Assembly: GCA_024398875.1 (NCBI GenBank)
Contig: JAKSIJ010000011.1
Coordinates: 1-64,000 of the forward strand
Length of the DNA stretch: 64,000 bases
Origin: Fibrobacter sp.
Lineage (GTDB): Bacteria > Fibrobacterota > Fibrobacteria > Fibrobacterales > Fibrobacteraceae
Reading direction: 5' to 3'
The notes beneath the pieces were generated by a model. That model was not told the origin of the DNA. It was given only the letters and a program-made list of their open reading frames with translations, and ran no database searches. Below are positions 42,469-50,900 of this stretch, in pieces (positions within the stretch are counted from its first letter, which is position 1; each line of letters starts with the position of its first letter). Position numbers and translations under genes: made by a program.

Positions 42469-43830
42469 CTAGCGCTTCTTTTTCTTCTTGACCTTCGGGG
42501 GAGTGTAGTTGGAGCCAATCTGGCCGCCATTGTTCTGCTTTTTGGCAAAATCGCCCACTCTCTTGAACATTTCCTTCATGCCTTCGTACTGCTTGAGCAC
42601 GGCGTTCACGCGACCAATCTCGGTGCCAGAACCCTTGGCGATACGGGCTTTGCGGCTGCCGTCAATAATTTGGGGCTTTTTGCGTTCCTTGGGGGTCATG
42701 GAACTGAGAACCGCTTCCACATAAACCAGTTCCTTTTCGTCAATCTGGTCAATGGGGAGTTTGTTGAGGCCTGGGATGAGGCTCAAAATGTCCTTGAATC
42801 GTCCAATCTTCTTTACGGTGCGGAGTTGGTTCAAAAAGTCGTTCAAATCAAAGGTGTTGTTGAAGATTTTCTTCTTCAAATCCTTGGCGTCTTTTTCATC
42901 AATGACTTGCTGTGCTTTTTCCACGAGGGAGACCACGTCGCCCATGCCGAGAATGCGGCTGGCCATGCGGTCCGGATGGAAGAGGTCAATGTCCGGCAGT
43001 TTTTCGCCAACACCGATGAAGCAGATAGGTACGCCCGTCATCTTCTTGATGCTGAGGGCCGCACCGCCGCGGGTGTCGCCATCCATCTTGGAGAGGCAGA
43101 CGCCAGTGAAAGAGAGGCGCTGCCAGAAGGTCTCTGCAACGTTCACGGCTTCCTGACCGATCATCGCATCGGCGACGAAGAGGATTTCGTCGGGGTGCAC
43201 GGCGTCGCGGGCCTTTTCCAGTTCCTGCATCAATTCTTCGTCAATCTGCAGGCGGCCTGCGGTATCGTAAATCACCAGGTCAAAACCGTTGTCCTTCGCG
43301 TACTGGTAGCCGTGCTTGATGATTTCGACCGGGTTTCCCTGGCCTTCGTCATAAACCGGAATGCCGATGGACTTGCCCAAAACCTGCAACTGCTTGATGG
43401 CGGCCGGGCGGTAAACGTCGGCTGCCACGAGGAGCGGTTTGCGCTTCTTTTTGCTCCTCATGTAGAGGGCAATCTTGCCGGCAAAAGTCGTTTTACCGGA
43501 ACCCTGGAGACCCACCATCATGATGCCGACGGGAGCCGCACCGGAGAGGTTGATTTCCTTGGTTTCGCCACCCATGACGTTCACGAGTTCGTCATGAATG
43601 ATTTTCACAATCTGCTGGCCCGGCGTCACGGAGGTGAGCACTTCAGACCCAAGTGCCTTTTCCTTGACTGCTTTTACAAAGTCGCGGGTCACATTGAAGT
43701 TCACGTCGGCTTCCAGGAAGGCGCGGCGCACCTCGCGGAGAGATTCCGCAACGTTTTCTTCAGTCAGCTTGCCCTGCCCACGCAGGTTCTTGAGGGTCGA
43801 TTCTAGAGAGTCAGTCAATTGTGAAAACAT
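42469..43830 (-). CDS. ffh: Signal recognition particle protein Ffh
   Basis: The protein has 453 residues. N domain, then G domain with GLQGSGKTTFAGK (P-loop), DTAGRLQID, and SKMDGDTRGGAAL; methionine-rich M domain follows (MTPKERKKPQIIDGSRKARIAKGSG, which binds SRP RNA). It targets nascent membrane proteins to FtsY and Sec. The last 115 bp are duplicated at 38772-38886. No terminator follows its stop, unlike the duplicated end. A TTATATTTGGCC box lies just upstream. Confidence 0.97.
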   Translation of the reverse strand: MFSQLTDSLESTLKNLRGQGKLTEENVAESLREVRRAFLEADVNFNVTRDFVKAVKEKALGSEVLTSVTPGQQIVKIIHDELVNVMGGETKEINLSGAAPVGIMMVGLQGSGKTTFAGKIALYMRSKKKRKPLLVAADVYRPAAIKQLQVLGKSIGIPVYDEGQGNPVEIIKHGYQYAKDNGFDLVIYDTAGRLQIDEELMQELEKARDAVHPDEILFVADAMIGQEAVNVAETFWQRLSFTGVCLSKMDGDTRGGAALSIKKMTGVPICFIGVGEKLPDIDLFHPDRMASRILGMGDVVSLVEKAQQVIDEKDAKDLKKKIFNNTFDLNDFLNQLRTVKKIGRFKDILSLIPGLNKLPIDQIDEKELVYVEAVLSSMTPKERKKPQIIDGSRKARIAKGSGTEIGRVNAVLKQYEGMKEMFKRVGDFAKKQNNGGQIGSNYTPPKVKKKKKR

Positions 43831-43837
43831 AGTAGGC

Positions 43838-43845
43838 CAAATATA
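43838..43845 (-). promoter_or_regulatory. Putative -7 box of ffh
   Basis: The minus strand reads TTATATTTGGCC, ending 7 nt before the ffh ATG at 43830. It is the same 12-mer as at rpsP, but so close that the ffh mRNA may be leaderless. Confidence 0.5.
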
Positions 43846-43877
43846 ACTAACGAGAGCCAGAGTTCTGGGATTTTTCG

Positions 43878-43885
43878 TATATTTT
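43878..43885 (+). promoter_or_regulatory. Putative leaderless promoter of lipoprotein gene
   Basis: TATATTTT ends 5 nt before the ATG at 43891, with no Shine-Dalgarno sequence between. Confidence 0.35.
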
Positions 43886-43890
43886 CAAGC

Positions 43891-44724
43891 ATGAAAAGGA
43901 TATCTTTTTGTCTTTTGATGCTTGTTTTTGCGGTTCTTACCGCTTGCGCGGGCTCTGCCGGCGGTGGCGAATCGGATGCTAGCGGCATGGGCGACACTCC
44001 TTGTGAGGAATGCGGCTCCCGTGGCGATATCGAACTGAAAATTACGGATGAAAAGTTCTACCGGGAATGGAATCAGACTGCATTTTCTCGTTTGGATTCT
44101 AACGCTGTCGTAGGCGTGTTTCCTGCCTTGAAGGTGAATGCTAAACGGCCTGAAAAGTGCAAGTTCTGCCACAGTTTTAGCGCAGAGGCCTTGGATTTCG
44201 ATCTCGCTCGAGTGGAAGATTCCGTCTTTGTGGCGGCCTTCCCGAAAATGCAGCGGGAGTTGATGCTTCCGGGCATGCGGCTTCCGGACGAAGATTCGCT
44301 CTATATCGATTCTGTGGCAGCAAAATTCTTGAATAGCGTTTTTGCCGATGGAAAAAAACTTTCGGATTACTCCCCGTGGGCGGAGCGCGATGGCATTGAA
44401 CAAGCCTACACGCGTGAGGTTCCGCAGACTCTGAAAAATCTGATGCAAGAAGTTGCAAGTCGCTATGCCCTGCGCTACATTTCCATTCCTGTGGCCATGG
44501 ATGTAGAGATGATTCCTGATTTGGGAAAGAGCGGTGGCTACACCTGGAAAATTCTCTGGACGCTTTGGGACTGTCGTTATGGTGAGCTGGTCTTTTTGAC
44601 GTATTCTGAATGGACTGCAGCAACTACGAGTAGGGTGGCTCCAGAAAAGGAATGGGCGACACCTTTCTCTCCCAGACTTTCCAAGATGTTCAACGTTGAT
44701 TTCTCCAAACTGGAATCCCACTAA
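43891..44724 (+). CDS. Lipoprotein of unknown function
   Basis: The protein has 277 residues. Signal with lipobox LTAC (Cys19), then a Gly/Ser spacer with CEEC and later CKFCHSF, three Cys pairs that might bind metal or form disulfides. The rest is mixed alpha/beta, with NLMQEVASRYALRYISIPVAM resembling the region of lipoprotein families that describe outer-membrane assembly factors, but I recognise no family. Divergent from ffh and 36 nt upstream of psd. Confidence 0.82.
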   Translation: MKRISFCLLMLVFAVLTACAGSAGGGESDASGMGDTPCEECGSRGDIELKITDEKFYREWNQTAFSRLDSNAVVGVFPALKVNAKRPEKCKFCHSFSAEALDFDLARVEDSVFVAAFPKMQRELMLPGMRLPDEDSLYIDSVAAKFLNSVFADGKKLSDYSPWAERDGIEQAYTREVPQTLKNLMQEVASRYALRYISIPVAMDVEMIPDLGKSGGYTWKILWTLWDCRYGELVFLTYSEWTAATTSRVAPEKEWATPFSPRLSKMFNVDFSKLESH

Positions 44725-44760
44725 CGAATCCATTCAACCAAATTTTATTACTTTGAAAAT

Positions 44761-45612
44761 ATGAACAGCGCCTTTTATGTTTTTATGAAGCTTTTGCCGA
44801 AGAACGCGGCTAGTCGTGCCTTCGGTGCCATTACTCGCTTGCGTCTTCCTTTGGTGAGTACAGTTGCAAAAAATCTTTTTGCCTCTTACTACAAACTGAA
44901 TATGGAAGAGTCGGAGTTCCCGCTCAGCCATTACCGCAACATTGGGGAATTGTTCATCCGTAAACTCAAACCCGGTGCACGCCCTGTGGCAGACGCAGAA
45001 ATCGTTAGCCCTGTGGATGGAGTTCTCTCCCAGACGGCAACTTTTGATGGTAAGCAGGAACTGATTCAGGCTAAGGGAAAGACCTATTCTTTGCGGGATT
45101 TGCTCCGCGATGACGAAATGGCAAAACGCTTTGAAGGTGGCGCCTTTGCTACGATTTACCTCGCCCCTTTCAACTATCATCGCATTCACAGCCCTGTGAA
45201 GGGAACCTTGGTGGATGCCAGTTATTGTCCCGGCACGCTTTGGCCCGTCAATGTGGGTAGCGTGGAACGAGTGGAAGGCCTTTTCTGCATCAATGAACGC
45301 CTTACCAGCCGCATCCGTCTGGACGATGGTTCCGAAATTTTGGTGGTGAAGGTGGGTGCGACCAATGTGGGCCGTATTGGTGTAGTTTACTCCGATGATA
45401 TACTCACCAATGCCGGCCGTTTGCCACGAAATAAAAAGAGGTTGGACTGGAAACCCACTACGGAAGTGAATTTTGAGAAAGGTGGGGAGCTTGGCCGCTT
45501 TGAAATGGGTAGTACCGTCATTTTGGTGGTGGATAAAAAGATTCGGGAACGGATGCCGAATTTGTTCAAGTCCCGTGTAGGTCAGGCGGTCAAGGTGGGC
45601 GAGGCCCTCTAG
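44761..45612 (+). CDS. psd: Phosphatidylserine decarboxylase
   Basis: The protein has 283 residues, E. coli-type length. FPLSHYRN-type start region (EFPLSHYRNIGELFIRKLKPG), VSPVDGVLSQ, APFNYHRIHSPVKG with the conserved His, and the self-cleavage motif MGST (Gly250-Ser251), where Ser becomes the pyruvoyl group. It makes phosphatidylethanolamine in the inner membrane. A TTACTTTG box ends 5 nt before the ATG, so the mRNA may be leaderless. The next gene starts 3 nt after its stop. Confidence 0.95.
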   Translation: MNSAFYVFMKLLPKNAASRAFGAITRLRLPLVSTVAKNLFASYYKLNMEESEFPLSHYRNIGELFIRKLKPGARPVADAEIVSPVDGVLSQTATFDGKQELIQAKGKTYSLRDLLRDDEMAKRFEGGAFATIYLAPFNYHRIHSPVKGTLVDASYCPGTLWPVNVGSVERVEGLFCINERLTSRIRLDDGSEILVVKVGATNVGRIGVVYSDDILTNAGRLPRNKKRLDWKPTTEVNFEKGGELGRFEMGSTVILVVDKKIRERMPNLFKSRVGQAVKVGEAL

Positions 45613-45615
45613 GCT

Positions 45616-46482
45616 ATGGTTTCGGTCAAGCGATTCATTCACGACGAGCCGCTGTTGTTCAAGGGGGCGCAGAAGTTCGTTCAGATGTTTTCTCGGGTAG
45701 AAGACCCGGTGATGTGCGTCGCTTCGCAATGTAAATCCATCGATTCTAAAATCGCATGGTGCATTCTTGGAACGGCGTTGTTTCAAGATATAAGTTATTT
45801 CGAGTTGCAGCGCTTGTTGCAAGCTTTGTACGCCAAATTTCCCGAAGAAAAATTGTGGACGTTGCCCGTTCCTCGCGGCGGAGAAATTGAGAAGATTGTG
45901 GAGAAGGTTCTCGGCTGCAGAACTTGGTCCCTTTTCCCCCATGTGTCTGGAATTTTCTGGAGTGTGGGCCTCTTTGTGCGGCATCATGAGAACCTTGCGG
46001 AATGGCTCCAGAGCCGCACGCCCGAGGGCCTTTGGCGTGATTTGGGTGAGATTTATTTTATGGGGAAGCATAATCCGCGTCCTAAGGCCTGCGCCGCCAT
46101 CTATCGATTCCTTGCGCCTGCGCCTATGGGGCTTGGGCTAAAAACCGCGCAGTCCTTGTCCTCAACGCTGCAGTCCTTGCCTTCAACATCGCAGTTTACA
46201 AAACTCCCGCCGCTCCCGCTTACTATGGGCGCTAGACGCTTTCTTGCCATTCTCGGGCCCGCGAAGGATGACGGCTTTGCGGACTTGGCGCCGGAAGCGA
46301 AGCAGAAAATGGCCAGCGAGATTTATGAGGCGCTCGCGCCCAAAAATCCTTACACCGCGGCTCACGCGTTGCAGTTTTTTTTGGAGCAGGGAAATGAAGA
46401 TTTCATTTGCCGCGAAGTGACGGACCATTGCGCCCAGTGCCCGCTGTTTGAGTTTTGCAGCTACGGGGAGGCCCGCGGATGA
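45616..46482 (+). CDS. Uncharacterised protein with endonuclease III-type Fe-S cysteine motif
   Basis: The protein has 288 residues. The C-terminus has C-x6-C-x2-C-x5-C (CREVTDHCAQCPLFEFC), exactly the [4Fe-4S] spacing of endonuclease III/MutY glycosylases. Upstream, GARRFLAILGPAKDDGF and a helical body could be a diverged HhH-GPD fold, but I do not see a clear Lys/Asp catalytic motif. A Ser/Thr/Gln-rich insert (TAQSLSSTLQSLPSTSQ) interrupts it. It might be a DNA glycosylase relative. It follows psd by 3 nt and overlaps the next gene as ATGA. Confidence 0.7.
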   Translation: MVSVKRFIHDEPLLFKGAQKFVQMFSRVEDPVMCVASQCKSIDSKIAWCILGTALFQDISYFELQRLLQALYAKFPEEKLWTLPVPRGGEIEKIVEKVLGCRTWSLFPHVSGIFWSVGLFVRHHENLAEWLQSRTPEGLWRDLGEIYFMGKHNPRPKACAAIYRFLAPAPMGLGLKTAQSLSSTLQSLPSTSQFTKLPPLPLTMGARRFLAILGPAKDDGFADLAPEAKQKMASEIYEALAPKNPYTAAHALQFFLEQGNEDFICREVTDHCAQCPLFEFCSYGEARG

Positions 46483-47288
46483 GAAAGTTTTTGCTCGCAA
46501 TAACATTCCTCCTGATGGCCTGCGCTCCAGAGGAAACCCCTATTCCGTTATCGCAAATCCCATACGAAAATCGCGCCCCCATTTCGGTGGTGGAGGATTC
46601 CATCAGCCAGGTGGGGAATGGCTTTTCCCGTCAAATCGACTTCCGTTATTTGACGCAGTTCGGTGACACTCTTGACATTTCTGTTCTGGAATTCAAAAGC
46701 GACGTCTATGCGCTGGACTACTACATGAATAGTGGACGTTTTCAGGGAATCCATCCCATCATCCGTGGAGAATTCATGGAGCAGAGCATCCGGTCCGATG
46801 CTCGCATCTTCGTTTTCCGGCACGACAGCTTCCGCCGCTACGAACGCAGTCAGTTGGAAAACTACGTCCGCAGCTTCCCGGGCTATAGGGCGGGGTTCCC
46901 GCAGGAATTTTTAAGCCTGCCTTTTGAACATCGTTTGCCGGGGCGCACCTCCATTCAGACCCAGAACTTCTTTGGTGGTGGTGCGGAATTCCCGGTGCTC
47001 ATACAGAGCTATGGCGATGGGGCGCTCCGCTGGAATGTGGCTCGCAGTTGGGATGTGGTAGAAGCGGATACCTACGAACGCTGGATCAGTCGGCTCCCTC
47101 GGGTAGAACCTAAGGGCATCGCTGTAAGTCGCGAAAATGTGTATTTCCGCAGTGGCGATGGGACAAATGCCATGGCAACATTGCTCCCCGGCGGTCGTGT
47201 GGTTTGTTTGTGGGGCTACTTGGATTGGTTTGATTTGGAACGGCTGTTCTTCATTGCTGCCGACCGGATTTTTGAGTCCAGATACTGA
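46479..47288 (+). CDS. Lipoprotein of unknown function
   Basis: The protein has about 269 residues from ATG 46479, which overlaps the upstream TGA by 4 nt (ATGA) and opens a lipoprotein signal with lipobox LMAC. A longer in-frame start at 46455 would precede the signal. The body is mixed, with YLTQFGDTLDISVLEFKSDVYALDYYMN and a C-terminal GGRVVCLWGYLDWFDLERLFF. Its fold is not recognised. Third gene of the psd run. Confidence 0.8.
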   Translation: MRKFLLAITFLLMACAPEETPIPLSQIPYENRAPISVVEDSISQVGNGFSRQIDFRYLTQFGDTLDISVLEFKSDVYALDYYMNSGRFQGIHPIIRGEFMEQSIRSDARIFVFRHDSFRRYERSQLENYVRSFPGYRAGFPQEFLSLPFEHRLPGRTSIQTQNFFGGGAEFPVLIQSYGDGALRWNVARSWDVVEADTYERWISRLPRVEPKGIAVSRENVYFRSGDGTNAMATLLPGGRVVCLWGYLDWFDLERLFFIAADRIFESRY

Positions 47289-47400
47289 TATAATGCTGAA
47301 TGCATAATTCTGAATGCTGAATTGATTTCGGGCGAGAAGGGTGTTTCCTCAGCATTTTTTTTCAAATTCTGCATTCTGCATTCATAATTCTTAATTATAT
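47280..47400. repeat. Intergenic GAATGCTGAATGC / TTCTGCATTCTGC repeat
   Basis: GAATGCATAATTCTGAATGCTGAATT on one side and TTCTGCATTCTGCATTCATAATTC on the other form an imperfect inverted repeat, of the same type as at 55065-55098 and 63735-63785. Confidence 0.6.
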
Positions 47401-47407
47401 TAATATC

Positions 47408-47743
47408 ATGGCTATAGAAAAATTTGCAGAAACGCTTCTTGAAAAGCTCCGCTTCATTACTCAGGCGGAGACGGTAATCGGTAAACCCATCCAGGCTGGG
47501 TCTGCTACGGTGGTTCCTGTCAGTCGTGTGTCCGTGGGCTTTGGCCTTGGCGGTCATGCGGGCAAGGGAGAGCTCACTGCTTCTGGCGGAGGCGCTTCTG
47601 TCGACCCGGTAGCGTTTTTGGTCATCAATGGAGAAGATGTTCGCATCATGCCTATCACCAAGGACAGTTCTCTAGTGTCTAAGGTGATGGATATCGTTCC
47701 CGACGTGGTGACCAAGTTCAGCAAGAAGGGCGGCGAAGGGTAA
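47408..47743 (+). CDS. GerW/YtfJ family protein
   Basis: The protein has 111 residues. Features of the family are ETVIGKPIQAGSATVVPVSRVSVGFGLGG, a Gly-rich loop (GKGELTASGGGASVDP), and VAFLVINGEDVRIMPI. In Bacillus the YtfJ protein (GerW) is linked to spore germination, but homologues are widespread in non-spore-formers with unknown role. It is followed by a terminator. Confidence 0.88.
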   Translation: MAIEKFAETLLEKLRFITQAETVIGKPIQAGSATVVPVSRVSVGFGLGGHAGKGELTASGGGASVDPVAFLVINGEDVRIMPITKDSSLVSKVMDIVPDVVTKFSKKGGEG

Positions 47744-47786
47744 AACTAGGTACTACGTCCAGTTTACTAATAAAAGTTTACAAATG

Positions 47787-47811
47787 AAGACGCCAAAAGG
47801 CGTCTTTTTTT
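47787..47811 (+). terminator. Terminator of GerW-like gene
   Basis: AAGACGCC-AAAA-GGCGTCTTTTTTT: an 8-bp stem with 7 Ts. Confidence 0.9.
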
Positions 47812-47839
47812 ACTAAAAGGGGCTTTTTTATAAAAACTC

Positions 47840-47871
47840 TTTGATTTTTCCCAAATAAAAGGGTAAATTTA
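47840..47871 (+). promoter_or_regulatory. Promoter of fibro-slime gene
   Basis: TTTG (47840-47843), 20 bp, TAAATTTA (47864-47871), about 40 nt before the ATG. Confidence 0.45.
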
Positions 47872-47911
47872 GTGGCGGTATACCTATATAAACCAAATTT
47901 GGAAAAATTTT

Positions 47912-50900
47912 ATGAAAACATCTAAAATTTCGTTCTTTGGTAAAGTTCATTCTTTTAAGTCTGCTCTGTGCGCAGCGCTCCCGTTGATGGTGATTTCCGT
48001 CACTAGTTTTACTGTGGATGCTGATGCTGCGTGCTCAGGAACGATTAAGTTCAAACCGCCTACCGCATGGAGCTCCGTTTACGTAGCCATGGATAATAGT
48101 GCCAGGGAGGTTCCCGCAAGCACTATGGTTGATGGTTATTATGTGATTGATTTGGCGACTTATGCTCCTGATGCAGGTTGGAACTCTACAAAGTTCAAGT
48201 TTGTTGGCAGTACAGGTGGGTGTGGAAACCAGGTTCCAATGGTGAGCAGCACATCTTTTAACACAACGGGAGATTTTTGTAACAACTATAGTATCCCGTG
48301 CCCTGGTTCTGGGAATACCTCGTATGTGGCCGAAGATCCTCTTAATCTAGGGAATACCTACATCGGTTCCGTTCCTCCCGATGCCAAGTACTTCTATGTG
48401 AAGGCACCGCAGACCGCAGACTGGGTCTGGGCGACTCCGATGGTGCGCGAACAGGGCTCTGCGACAGGTGTGGAAATGAAGCCTGTTGAAGGCCGTTGTG
48501 GCTGGTTCAGTTATGTCTGGGACCAGGCTCATGTGCCGGGTGTGGCTGAAGTTTACAGCAAGGAAGACCCGTCTCTTATGCTGGGCGATGCTGTTCCTCT
48601 GGGAGCGTTGCTTTCTGATGCAAACCCGAAGGTCTACTATAGCGATGGTGATTTGCTGTTTGATGACCCTGGTACCAATGGTTCTTGCGCCGGCACGCAG
48701 GGAACTGCTCTGTACTTCTTGCCTCCGGCAGACAAGGAGTGGCAGTCCGCCAAGCCCATGTTCCGTGCAACGGGTACCCTTGGAGCCTTGGAAATGACTC
48801 CGGCTCCTGGCATGTGTGGCTGGTATGTTTACAAGTGGGGTGTGGGTAATCCTCCTCCTACGGAAGGCTACATTTTCCGCAGCACTGATACCACAGACCA
48901 GGTTGGCTATTACGGCTTTGCTGGTGACTTCTCGTCGATTCCTGTGAAGCAGTTGTTCATCGACCGTGGTGGTGCAAGTTTGTATTTCATCCCGGACCCT
49001 GGGGACTGGATTGATGATGAATCCCTGGGCTGGTATGGTACGAATCCAGGCGTTGATGGAACCTGCGAATTCAAACTGGCCGCTGTGATTTATGATACGG
49101 ACGAAAACCTGAATCCGTTGTTTACAAGCGATGGAAACAATGGAGGGTTTGGTGCCTGTACGGGTGTTCGTCATGGTATTGTAAAAACGGAACTTGGCGC
49201 AGATAAGAAGCCCGTGTTTAATGCAGGTAACTCTAATGCTAGTCTTTGTGCTGGCGATGAAACTAAATTCAAAACACTCTTCAATTATACCGCTGGAGTT
49301 AATGAAGTCCAGTGCTATGATATGACGTTCAGACACTATGGTTCTGACCCTCGTTGGGGCTTTGATTCTGACTCCGCTGTTACAGATGGAAATGTAGGTG
49401 GTTTCTATCCTGTTGAAAATACGTCGGATGCTACCGTTGTGACTTCTATTAGTCCTCAATCCTGCCCTACATGTCGCAATAAGCGCTATGCGCAGGGTCC
49501 GGTGCCTACAACGGCGGCTTACAAGGTTGGTTTTGACCAGTATTGCAATACCCCAGGCTTCTTTGGAGGTAAGGATTGCGAAGGTCTCTTTGCCAATGGT
49601 GATTGGCCGGGTGGAGTTTGGGATTGGGGTGCCTCTCGTTGGTCCGGAACCCACAACCAGCAGTTCTGTTTCGAATCTCATGCCACCTTCACCTACAGTG
49701 AAGACCAGGAATTCACCTTCCGTGGTGACGATGACATTTGGGTGTTCATCAATGGAAAGATTGCCGTGGATAATGGCGGTGCCCACTTGGCAGCTCCTGG
49801 CCACGTGGTGTTGAAGAATCTGAACCAGACGTATGGTGAGGGTTTCCTCGTTGCGGGTCAGGATTATCCTTTGGATATCTTCTTCTGCGACCGCCGTACC
49901 ACCATGTCTAACGTGATTATCAAGACCAACATGTTCATCAAGCAGAGCTCTGGTCTAGATGCTTCTGCTACAAAGAATAGCGATGGTAGCACCTCCTATA
50001 ACGTGTGCTATGACCGTTCTGGCGATGGCGACTGCGCCTCTGTGGCTTTGGGTTCCACAGGTTCTGCAACAGGAACCATCCATGCCTGCGGTGACAAGAT
50101 TAAGGAATACGGTAACCTCAAGTTCTCCATTGCAACTCGTGCTGGCGACCAGTCATGGCCCCTGACTGCTGGTCAGAAGGGTATGCAGTATGGTGGCATT
50201 GATTTGTCCGACCCGTTCACTCCTAAAATCAGTACGGATAAGATGGGCAACTTGCCTCCGGGCTCTTATCGCTTGGTAATCGACTTCTGTTCTGCCGATG
50301 GTCAGTGCGATGACAAGGCGCGCACATTTGTGAACTTCCGCATCAAGGGTACCTTGGATATCATCACTGCTGATGCTACCTACACGGTGGGCCCTGGCGA
50401 AGAAGAAAGTCCGTACTACAAGAGCGGCACCAAGTGGACTTACCACTCCAAGGGAATGGCCGGTTCTCGTGTGCCGGTGTACATTTCCGCTATTGTGGAT
50501 AACGCCATGGATCCGCTCTCGGCTCCTGGCCAGACCTACACCCTTACTTTGTCTGAAGGCATGATTGCCTATGCAGGCAAGACTGGGGATGCCCGTGTCA
50601 CCTTCCCGAAGACGGTGGGTGAGTCTGGTGTGGATACGGTTTGGATTTACCAGAGTCTTTCTGCCATGACTCAGGCGAAGGAAGTGAAGACCGTGAAGTT
50701 GAAGGCGACAGCCTCCATCGAGTTTATTGTGCCGGAACTCCACTTTGCAGAAGTTGCTTCTACAGATTCTGCAGGCAATGTGGCTAGCTGGAAACACCCG
50801 ATTATTCACGACCCGGATTCTCTGGATGGTGAAGAGAACTTCCACTGGATTGGTTCTGATGTGGACCTCTACTTGTTGGTCTGGAACCCCATTGACAATG

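Larger units (their letters stand above)
38887..42480. other. Accessory block between ffh 3'-end repeats (possible insertion)
   Basis: About 3.6 kb bounded by the displaced ffh end (38772-38886) and the current ffh end (42481-42596). It contains two lipoproteins, a TIGR02147 gene and a toxin-antitoxin-like pair, but no integrase or transposase. The arrangement looks like an insertion into the 3' end of ffh that supplied a new gene end; the mechanism is unknown. Confidence 0.5.
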
